Below, piece by piece: positions 1 to 6,900 of a DNA stretch of 9,300 nt. The stretch is from Candidatus Atribacteria bacterium 4572_76 (GTDB lineage Bacteria; Atribacterota; Phoenicimicrobiia; Phoenicimicrobiales; Phoenicimicrobiaceae). The stretch covers positions 1-9,300 of the forward strand of contig NBMG01000083.1 in NCBI GenBank assembly GCA_002084865.1, written 5' to 3'. Positions within the stretch are counted from its first letter, which is position 1. Every line of letters begins with the position of its first letter. A model generated the notes under the pieces. The model made no database searches. It had not been told where the DNA came from and saw only the letters and a list, made by a program, of their open reading frames with translations. Both the position numbers and the translations under genes were made by a program.

Positions 1-82
1 AAGTTGTTTTTCCATGGTCTACATGACCGATAGTACCCACATTAATATGGGGTTTAGTTCTTACAAATTTTTCTTTTGCCAT
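1..82 (-). CDS. tuf: Elongation factor Tu, N-terminal 27 codons (runs off the window)
   Basis: EF-Tu is the cytoplasmic GTPase that delivers aminoacyl-tRNA to the ribosomal A site. Only the start is visible. It reads MAKEKFVRTKPHINVGTIGH and then VDHGKTT, so the G1 (P-loop) motif GHVDHGKT is complete and the N-terminus is typical of the family. The ATG at 80-82 follows a strong Shine-Dalgarno sequence. The gene lies 48 bp downstream of fusA in the usual str-operon order, with no terminator seen between them, so co-transcription with fusA is likely. The rest of the protein, including the remaining GTPase motifs and domains II and III, is outside the window. Confidence 0.97.
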   Translation of the reverse strand, partial: MAKEKFVRTKPHINVGTIGHVDHGKTT

Positions 83-91
83 TTGATTTTT

Positions 92-99
92 CCTCCTTA
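92..99 (-). promoter_or_regulatory. Ribosome binding site of tuf
   Basis: On the minus strand this reads TAAGGAGG, a full match to the anti-Shine-Dalgarno core, nine bases before the tuf ATG. It is the strongest ribosome binding site in the window, as expected for the most abundant protein encoded here. Confidence 0.9.
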
Positions 100-130
100 A
101 AAATTCTATACTATTTTTATTATTCTAAAT

Positions 131-2194
131 CTAGATTAATATTTCCTTCACAATATTATCCGGAACTTTTTCGTAATATAAAAACTGCATAGTAAAAGTT
201 GCTCTACCTTGTGAAATTGACCTTAAACTAGTAGCGTAACCAAACATTTCTACTAAAGGTACATAAGCAGTAATAATTTTTACTTTAGCCTTTGTTTCTA
301 TCCCTTCTACTTTCGCCCTCCGTGAACTTATATCACTTATCAGGCTACCTAAATATTCTTCCGGGGTTACGATTTCTACTTCCATCATCGGCTCTAAAAG
401 TATCGGTTTGGCCTTTTTCATACATTCTTGGAAAGCCATAGAGGCTGCAATCTTAAAAGCAATCTCCGATGAATCTACCGGATGATAAGAACCGTCTGAT
501 AAAGTTACTTTTATATTGGTGACCGGGTAATTAGCTAATACTCCGCTTAGCATAGCTTCTTTTATACCCCCTTCTACTGCGGGGATATATTCTTTGGGTA
601 TTGCTCCGCCAATTATCCGATTAATAAATTTAAAATTATCTTCTTTGTAGGGTTCTATCTCCAGGGTTACATCTCCATATTGTCCCCTGCCTCCTGATTG
701 TCTGATAAATTTCCCTCTAGCCTTAGCAGCTTTCTCGATTGTCTCTTTGTATGCTACTTGTGGCTTTCCTATATTTCCTTCTACTCTAAACTCCCGAAGT
801 AAACGATCTACAATTATTTCTAAATGCAATTCCCCCATACCTGAGATGATAGTTTGACCGGTTTCAACATTATGCGTTCTTCTAAAAGTCGGGTCTTCCT
901 CTGATAATTTATCCAAAGCCAAAGCCATTTTATCTTGCTCTGCTTTACTTTTTGGCTCTATAGCGATAGATATTACCGGTTCAGGAAATTTCATTGATTC
1001 TAAAATTATAGGATGTTTTGCATCACATAAAGTATCACCGGTAGTAGATTTTTTTAATCCTATTATTGCCCCTAAATTTCCAGCAGGTATCTCTGTAACA
1101 TCCTTCTTGTGATCAGCATGAATCAGTACTAATCTATTTATTCTTTCCTTAAAATCTTTAGTTGAATTATAAACATGGGTACCTGATTTTAATATTCCTG
1201 AATAAACTCTAACAAAACTTAATTTTCCTATATAAGGGTCAGTCATAATTTTAAAAACCAAAGAAGATAATGGTTCTTTGTCCTCGGGCAATCTATCTAT
1301 CCCTTTCTCATTTTGAGGATCTATACCTTTTACCGGTGGAACATCTAAAGGAGAAGGTAGATAATCAACTATCGCATTTAAAAGTAACTGAATACCTTTA
1401 TTTTTTAAAGCTGAACCACATAAAACCGGGACTACCTTATTTTTAATAGTTAACCTGCGAATTGCAGACTTTATTTCGTTGGAGGTAATTTCTACACCTT
1501 CCAGATATTTCTCCATAATTTTTTCATCAAGTTCAGCTAAGCTTTCTAGTACTTTATGATGATGTGCATTAGCCAATTCTAACATATCTTCTGATATAGA
1601 TTCCTCTCTGTAATTTACTCCTAAATTATCTATAGTATAAGAGTACGCTTTCATTTTTATTAAGTCGATAATACCTTTAAAATTTTCTTCACTCCCCCAG
1701 GGCAATTGAATAATGATTGGATTGGCCGCCAGTTTATCTTGAATCATTTTTATAACATGGTTGAAATCTGCTCCTGACCTATCCATTTTATTAATAAAGG
1801 CAATACGGGGAACATTATATCTTTCTGCCTGATACCAAACGGTTTCTGTCTGAGGCTCAACTCCTCCTACTGCACAGAATACCGCAACAGCACCATCGAG
1901 CACCCTTAGACAACGTTCAACTTCCATGGTAAAATCTACGTGTCCAGGCGTATCAATAATATTAATACGCTTATCTTTCCAATAAAGAGTGGTTGCCGCA
2001 GAGGTTATAGTAATACCCCTCTCTTTTTCTTGGGGCATCCAATCCATAGTTGCTGACCCCTCGTGCACCTCGCCCATCTTATGGACCTTTCCCGTGTAAT
2101 AAAGTATCCTCTCGGTAACGGTAGTCTTTCCGGCATCAATATGGGCCATTATACCTATATTTCTTACTTTGTCTAAAGGAAATTTCGTTGACAT
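131..2194 (-). CDS. fusA: Translation elongation factor G
   Basis: EF-G is the ribosomal translocase. It uses GTP to move tRNAs and mRNA after peptide bond formation and, with ribosome recycling factor, splits post-termination ribosomes. The protein has 687 residues, a normal length. Visible GTPase motifs are G1 AHIDAGKT (17-24), the switch I motif RGITI (59-63), G3 DTPGH (81-85, with catalytic His85), G4 NKMD (135-138) and G5 GSAL (260-263). Domain II follows at about 300-395, domain III with the TGQTIISGMGELHLE segment, domain IV with HPVDSSEIAFK, and domain V near the C-terminus. All expected regions are present and nothing looks damaged. Its place between rpsG and tuf identifies it as the housekeeping str-operon EF-G and not an EF-G2 or tetracycline-protection paralogue. 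The 237-bp gap before it is unusually long for this operon and is filled by a repeat element. Confidence 0.98.
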   Translation of the reverse strand: MSTKFPLDKVRNIGIMAHIDAGKTTVTERILYYTGKVHKMGEVHEGSATMDWMPQEKERGITITSAATTLYWKDKRINIIDTPGHVDFTMEVERCLRVLDGAVAVFCAVGGVEPQTETVWYQAERYNVPRIAFINKMDRSGADFNHVIKMIQDKLAANPIIIQLPWGSEENFKGIIDLIKMKAYSYTIDNLGVNYREESISEDMLELANAHHHKVLESLAELDEKIMEKYLEGVEITSNEIKSAIRRLTIKNKVVPVLCGSALKNKGIQLLLNAIVDYLPSPLDVPPVKGIDPQNEKGIDRLPEDKEPLSSLVFKIMTDPYIGKLSFVRVYSGILKSGTHVYNSTKDFKERINRLVLIHADHKKDVTEIPAGNLGAIIGLKKSTTGDTLCDAKHPIILESMKFPEPVISIAIEPKSKAEQDKMALALDKLSEEDPTFRRTHNVETGQTIISGMGELHLEIIVDRLLREFRVEGNIGKPQVAYKETIEKAAKARGKFIRQSGGRGQYGDVTLEIEPYKEDNFKFINRIIGGAIPKEYIPAVEGGIKEAMLSGVLANYPVTNIKVTLSDGSYHPVDSSEIAFKIAASMAFQECMKKAKPILLEPMMEVEIVTPEEYLGSLISDISSRRAKVEGIETKAKVKIITAYVPLVEMFGYATSLRSISQGRATFTMQFLYYEKVPDNIVKEILI

Positions 2195-2204
2195 AATTCC
2201 AAAA

Positions 2205-2210
2205 CCTTAT
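2205..2210 (-). promoter_or_regulatory. Weak ribosome binding site of fusA
   Basis: On the minus strand ATAAGG lies ten bases before the fusA ATG. Only the four-base core AAGG matches the anti-Shine-Dalgarno, and the spacing is long. This is clearly weaker than the sites of rpsG and tuf. Confidence 0.55.
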
Positions 2211-2220
2211 TTTTATTTGT

Positions 2221-2427
2221 ATCTCATATCTCGTGAATCGTATCTCGTTAAGAATTAACACTGGGATTGCCACGCTCACTTCGTTTCGCAATGACAGAAA
2301 AATCTGAAAACAGTTTTGAGTTTTAAATTAAGATTTTTCGCTTTTAGCTTTAAGTTTTTAATTTGATTAGGACAATCATTTATTATTAATCCAAACTATA
2401 CGCTAAACGCTACCCGCTCTACGCTAT
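2221..2427. repeat. Mosaic intergenic element A (rpsG-fusA spacer)
   Basis: The 238-bp spacer between rpsG and fusA is almost entirely this element. In plus-strand order it holds four degenerate 7-bp units at 2221-2248 (ATCTCAT, ATCTCGT, GAATCGT, ATCTCGT), the junction TTAAGAATTAA at about 2249-2259, and a core at 2251-2329 closely matching 3033-3112 in element B. Next come an AT-rich block at 2321-2367 that matches 3812-3856 in element C, and a second 7-bp-periodic run at 2398-2427 (units of type CTNNACG). The last 23 bases (2405-2427) are identical to 3956-3978. The element stops five bases short of the rpsG stop codon. No reading frame, terminator or convincing promoter is seen in it. Confidence 0.8.
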
Positions 2428-2432
2428 TTTAT

Positions 2433-2903
2433 TTACCATCTATAATGAGCAAATGCTTTGTTCGCTTCTGCCATCTTATGAGTATCTTCTTTCTTTTTAA
2501 CGGCTGCTCCGACACCATTCACTGCATCCGTTAACTCTAAGGATAATTTTTCATGCATTGGCTTACCTGTTCTTTTCCTGGCAAAATTAATTATCCATCT
2601 CATCCCTAAAGTTATTCTTCTATCCGGACTTACTTCAATCGGGACCTGATAACTGGCTCCTCCAACTCTCCTTGATTTTACCTCTAATACCGGCATAACA
2701 TTCTGTAATGCTTGGTTAAATACTTCCAAAGGTTCCTTTTTTGTTTTTTTGGCAGCCACATCTAAGGCTCGATAAAAAATTGCTTCCGCTTTACTTTTTT
2801 TACCATCATACATTAGCTTGTTTATAAAAGTTGCTACATTCTTATCATGATATACAGGATCTGGTGCATTTATTCTCTTTACTGCCCTTCTTCTCCTGGA
2901 CAT
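2433..2903 (-). CDS. rpsG: 30S ribosomal protein S7
   Basis: S7 is a primary binder of the 3' domain of 16S rRNA. It nucleates assembly of the 30S head and contacts mRNA and tRNA at the E site. The protein has 156 residues, the usual length. It starts with the basic MSRRRRAVKR, carries the hallmark segment VKSRRVGGASYQVP (about residues 75-88) and MRWI, and ends in MAEANKAFAHYRW, which matches the family C-terminus. The ATG at 2901-2903 is supported by a good Shine-Dalgarno. It lies between rpsL and fusA as in most bacteria. In several species S7 or S12 represses str-operon translation through the rpsL-rpsG spacer. Here that spacer is a 283-bp repeat element, so such control, if present, must look different. 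Confidence 0.98.
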   Translation of the reverse strand: MSRRRRAVKRINAPDPVYHDKNVATFINKLMYDGKKSKAEAIFYRALDVAAKKTKKEPLEVFNQALQNVMPVLEVKSRRVGGASYQVPIEVSPDRRITLGMRWIINFARKRTGKPMHEKLSLELTDAVNGVGAAVKKKEDTHKMAEANKAFAHYRW

Positions 2904-2909
2904 TATCTA

Positions 2910-2917
2910 CCACCTCT
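2910..2917 (-). promoter_or_regulatory. Ribosome binding site of rpsG
   Basis: On the minus strand AGAGGTGG, containing GAGGTG, lies six bases before the rpsG ATG. It complements the 16S rRNA 3' end well and fixes the start codon. Confidence 0.85.
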
Positions 2918-2933
2918 ATCTTTATAAATTAGT

Positions 2934-3184
2934 ATTTCGTATATCGTATATCGTATATCGTTAAGAAATAGAACCTAGTACCCAAATTCGCATCTCATAA
3001 AGAATTAGTTAGTTACCTGGTTAGCTAGTTAAAGAATTAACACTGGGATTGCCGCGCTCACTTCGTTCGCTCGCAATGACAGAAAAATCAGAAAACAGTT
3101 TGAGTTTTGAATTCTAGTTTTCTTCACGCGATGCTCGATACGCAATACGATATACTAACGACTATTCACTATTCACTAACGACT
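2934..3184. repeat. Mosaic intergenic element B (rpsL-rpsG spacer) with inverted heptamer arms
   Basis: This element fills most of the 283-bp rpsL-rpsG spacer. In plus-strand order it has a left array of 7-bp units at 2934-2961 (ATTTCGT, then three exact ATATCGT). A 4-bp-periodic tract follows at 3008-3030 (TTAG, CTGG, CTAG type words), flanked by direct repeats AAAGAATTA at 2999-3007 and 3031-3039. A GC-rich core lies at 3033-3112. The short AT block GAATTCTAGTTTTCTTCAC is at 3109-3127, and an inverted 7-bp array of eight units runs 3126-3181 (ACGCGAT, ACGATAT, ACTAACG and ACTATTC types). The left arm 2934-2967 and the right arm 3120-3153 are complementary at 24 of 34 positions, so the transcript could fold back on itself. 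The right array ends two bases from the rpsL stop codon. The 3109-3160 part recurs inverted at 9031-9089. Confidence 0.8.
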
Positions 3185-3186
3185 TA

Positions 3187-3570
3187 TTATTTACTTGCCT
3201 TCTTTGGTCTTTTAGATCCATATCTTGAACGCCCTTGCATTCTATTTTCTACTCCAGTGGCATCCATAACTCCTCTGACAATATGATATCTAACTCCTGG
3301 TAAATCTTTTACCCTTCCACCTCTTAAGAGTACAATAGAATGCTCTTGAAGATTATGCCCTATTCCAGGAATATAGGCAGTAACCTCCATATTGTTAGTT
3401 AATCTTACTCGAGTGACTTTTCTTAAGGCGGAATTAGGTTTCTTGGGAGTTATAGTCCAAACTCTGGTACATACCCCTCTTTTTAAAGGGCTGCCCTGCA
3501 AAGAGGGAGTATCAGATTTTTTAAAGACCTTTTTTCTACCTTTTCTTACTAATTGGTTTATGGTAGGCAT
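3187..3570 (-). CDS. rpsL: 30S ribosomal protein S12
   Basis: S12 sits at the 30S decoding centre, helps check codon-anticodon pairing and is the classic site of streptomycin-resistance mutations. The protein has 127 residues, normal for the family. It starts MPTINQLVRKGRKK and has KRGVCTRV (30-37), TPKKPNSALRK (41-51) and GGRVKDLPGVRYHIVRG (84-100). The lysines that correspond to E. coli Lys42 and Lys87 are present as Lys43 and Lys88 counting Met1, so the known streptomycin-resistance substitutions at those two sites are absent. Asp89, the site methylthiolated by RimO in some bacteria, is also kept. It is the first gene of the str operon, about 50 bases downstream of a near-consensus promoter. 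The L7Ae-like gene found between rpoC and rpsL in many Firmicutes is absent. Confidence 0.98.
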   Translation of the reverse strand: MPTINQLVRKGRKKVFKKSDTPSLQGSPLKRGVCTRVWTITPKKPNSALRKVTRVRLTNNMEVTAYIPGIGHNLQEHSIVLLRGGRVKDLPGVRYHIVRGVMDATGVENRMQGRSRYGSKRPKKASK

Positions 3571-3576
3571 ATCTTA

Positions 3577-3584
3577 CCTTCCTT
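3577..3584 (-). promoter_or_regulatory. Ribosome binding site of rpsL
   Basis: On the minus strand AAGGAAGG gives two overlapping AAGG cores, the nearer one six bases before the rpsL ATG. This supports the chosen start. Confidence 0.75.
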
Positions 3585-3626
3585 TGTCTAAATTTATCGA
3601 TATCCTATAAATAAAAATACTTTTAT

Positions 3627-3655
3627 ATTCTAACAGCATCAGTATTTGATGTCAA
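3627..3655 (-). promoter_or_regulatory. Sigma-70/sigma-A type promoter of the str operon
   Basis: On the minus strand a perfect -35 box TTGACA (3650-3655) is followed by a 17-base spacer and the -10 box TAGAAT (3627-3632), five of six bases matching TATAAT. A TG one base upstream of the -10 forms an extended -10. Transcription should start near 3620, giving a leader of about 50 bases before the rpsL ATG. The promoter lies in the unique stretch between rpsL and the repeat element, so it was not supplied by the repeats. It is the best promoter seen in the window and most likely drives rpsL-rpsG-fusA-tuf. Confidence 0.85.
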
Positions 3656-3670
3656 GCTAAATTGGTATAA

Positions 3671-3978
3671 AAATCGTATCGAGTATTGAGTATCGCGTAT
3701 CGCGTTAAGAATTAGTTAGTTGCCTGGTTAACTAGTTGATGAAGACGCGAGTTACAAGATTATTCAGTTACCCAATTAGCCAGTTTACCTATTGAAAATA
3801 TAGGTTGCAAGTTTGAATTATGATTTTCCGCTTTTCGTTTTAAATTTTTAGTTGAATACTGATAACTGTAAAACTGTATTTAAAACTAACGACTAATATG
3901 TATTGTTTTTTGTATTTTCCTTACACTTATTACTCACTCGCACTTATACGCTTTTAAACGCTACCCGCTCTACGCTAT
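3671..3978. repeat. Mosaic intergenic element C (rpoC-rpsL spacer)
   Basis: The 416-bp gap between rpoC and rpsL contains no gene. From 3571 to 3670 it holds the rpsL leader and promoter; the rest is this element. In plus-strand order it has five degenerate 7-bp units at 3671-3705 (AAATCGT, ATCGAGT, ATTGAGT, then two ATCGCGT), the junction TTAAGAATTA at 3705-3714 and a 4-bp-periodic tract at 3711-3737. A copy of that tract in the opposite orientation follows at about 3765-3788. Next come an AT-rich block at 3812-3856 (about 79 percent identical to 2321-2367 in A), two ACTAACG-type units near 3885-3898, and the CTNNACG-type run at 3946-3978, whose last 23 bases equal 2405-2427. The GC-rich core found in A and B is missing. 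It ends eight bases before the rpoC stop codon. Confidence 0.75.
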
Positions 3979-3986
3979 GTTAGCGA

Positions 3987-6900
3987 CTAATTAAGCTCCT
4001 GTTCTTGATCTGTTATCTGATCTGATATTTTTTCTTTACTTCCTTCGTCTTCTTCTTTAAAGATATTTATCTCCTTTTTTTCTTGCTCTCCTTCTACCTG
4101 CTTAAAGATTTCTTCTACTTTTTCTTCTTCCTCATGTGAGTAATCAACTTCTATTTCTCTGTATCTATCTAAACCTGTCCCTGCAGGTATTATATTACCG
4201 ATAATAACATTTTCCTTTAAACCATAAAGCTTATCTACTTTCCCCTTAATAGAAGCATTGGTTAAAACATGAGTAGTTCTCTGAAATGATGCGGCAGACA
4301 GAAAACTCTCAGTAGAAAGCGAGGCTTGAGTAATACCTTGGATTATAGGCATTCCTACTGCTACAAACTTTTTCCTTTTAATAAATCCTACATTTTCAAT
4401 TATATTGATACATGCGATCTTATTGTTTGCCCTTACTTTTATTAAATCCAAATGTTTATTGCAAATTTCTGTAGCATCATCCCTGGTTATCTTTTTACCT
4501 CCATTAATTATAACTTCACCTGTCTCCGGATCCAAAATATCTAAAGCAGCAACCTTACCTACTGCATTATCGTAGAGGAATTCTAAAGCTCTACCTTCTA
4601 AAGAAAAATATCTCCCATCTTCCAATGGTAGCTCGCTTAATTTATACAATAATATTTTTTTAATTAAATTCTTACTTATTATTTGATCCTTAGCCGCGAT
4701 GATATTTCCGCTTATCGGATCCTTAATATCTTCGCCAATGGATCGGCCAACAATTTCATCTTTAATTAATTTGATCAGTCCGTCTCTTACGGATATCTCT
4801 TTAATTTCTTCCCATACCTTTATTCTATCTACCTTGGTTTTTTTGATCTTACCCACTTCTAAGGAAGTAAGTTGCTTGTTCGCACTTACTAAAACTTGAG
4901 AATCTTCCGGATTAATAATATCTGCAGCAGTAATCTTGCCCTTTATCTTTTCGTAAATATCTGGCTTAGCACAACTTATTATTCTAATATCACTATTGGC
5001 AATTTCTACTCCCATTTCTTTGCTAATGACCTCATTAAATTTTATATTAGAATCACTTAGAATGTCTACTTCAGTGTTGTTCTTTTGGTTATCAGCTTTA
5101 ATCTCTCCGACCAAAATATTGCCAGTTATTCTTTCTATAAATAAATTTTCTCCTTTCACAATAGTAAATTGTTTATTTTCTTGATCTTCAACTACCAAGG
5201 CAGTAAAATCGCTAGTTTCAATTTTAGGTATAACTTTATTAGTAATAACCTCTCCTTCTTTAATTATCACCTCACCTGTTTTAGCATTTACCACCGAAAA
5301 GATTGTTTTTTTATTTTCTAATAATTCTCTATTCTTCTTACTAATTTCTTCATTTTCTTCTACGACTTTTTTATTGGCCTTTTCAAAATCTGATACATAC
5401 ACTAATTCCCCGGATAGCAATTCGGAGTCACGAGCTGATCTTACATAAATCATATTTAAACGGGCAATTTGACGAATTATTGTCTCGATATGTTTATCAC
5501 TGATTTTAACCCCTTGCGACCTATATACGGCTTGTATCTCTTTTAATAAATATTCTTGAACCGCCTTAATTCCCTGAATCTTTAAAATATCATGAGGATC
5601 AATAAATCCAACCGTTAATCTTTCTCCAGCCTTAACCTTTTGTCCTTTTTCTACAATCAGCCTTAAATCGGGGGAAACATTATAGATTTTTTTCTTTTCT
5701 TCAACAGGGTTTTTATTTTCCTTTGATGTTTCAGGATTAATTACTATCTGCTTCTTATAATTGTTCTCAGTAATAATTTCCTCTACTATTCCATTTATTT
5801 CACTAATTACCGCCTGTTTTTTCGGCTTTCTCACCTCAAAAAGTTGTTCTACTCGTGGAAGTCCCAGGGTAATATCTTCACCGGTTATTTTAATTCCTCC
5901 TGTATGAAAAGTCCTTAAAGTTAATTGTGTTCCTGGTTCTCCAATAGATTGAGCTGCAATAACCCCTACGGCTTCTCCGATATTTACTAATTTACCGGTA
6001 GCCATATCTTTACCATAGCATTTTACACATATTCCGTGTTCTGCTCTGCAAGTCAAAACCGATCTAACTTTAACCTCTTTTATCCCCGTTTCCGAAATCT
6101 TTTTAGCACTTCTTTCGTCAATCTCTTCCCCTAATCCAACTAATACTTCACCGGTCCTGGGATCTATTACCTCTTCTTGGGTTATTCGCCCTACTAACCT
6201 TTCTTCTAAAGTCTCGATTATATTACCGTCATCTTGAAAAGCCCTAATAATTATTCCGTCAGATGTACCGCAGTCTTCTTCTCTGATAATTGCATCCTGG
6301 GCTACATCAACCAATCTTCTGGTTAAATATCCTGATTTTGAAGTTCTAAGAGCAGTATCTGCTAACCCTTTTCGAGCTCCGTGGGTAGAAATAAAATATT
6401 CTAATACTGACAACCCATCTCTGAAATTAGATCTAATAGGAAATTCGATTATTTTTCCTGAAGGATCAGCCATTAAACCCCTCATTCCAGCTAATTGACC
6501 AATCTGCCGCTTACTCCCTCGAGCTCCGGAATCAGCCATAATATATAAAGGATTAAATTTACCTAAATTCTTCAAAATAGCATCAACCACGTCATTTGCA
6601 GCTTTAGTCCAGGCGTTTACAATTTTTTGTTCTCGCTCATCCTCCATAATTAATCCGTAATTATATTGTTCTTGAATTTTATCTACTTCCTTTTCAGCAA
6701 CTTCTAATATCTCATCTTTCTGGGAAGGTATTTCTAAATCTGCTATCCCCATAGAAATCCCGGAAGAAGTAGCAAAATTAAAGCCTAATTTTTTAATCTT
6801 ATCTAAAACATCAACAGTTATTTCTTTTCCATATTTTCGGTAAACAAAAGATATAATTTTTTCTAAGGATTTTTTTGTTATGGTTAAATTAATAAAATCC

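Noticed and set aside
2195..2432. Internal promoter for fusA within the rpsG-fusA spacer
   Set aside because: Only weak AT-rich matches to -10 boxes are present and none has a convincing -35 partner.
2934..2961. Repeat array as a CRISPR or as an iteron origin
   Set aside because: Units are 7 bases with no spacers, no cas genes are nearby, and no replication initiator gene or DnaA box cluster is seen.
3033..3112. GC-rich core of elements A and B as an intrinsic terminator
   Set aside because: On the transcribed strand the ATTGC/GCAAT stem is only five pairs with poor interior pairing, and no U-run follows. A terminator inside the str operon would also separate rpsL from rpsG.
3187..3570. Streptomycin-resistance alleles in rpsL
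   Set aside because: The lysines equivalent to E. coli Lys42 and Lys87 are both present.
3392..3610. Plus-strand open frames opposite rpsL, rpoC and other genes (for example 3392-3610, 4699-4899, 7611-8051)
   Set aside because: They lie antisense to strongly conserved coding sequence, have no recognisable domains and no ribosome binding sites of note; they are shadows of the real genes.
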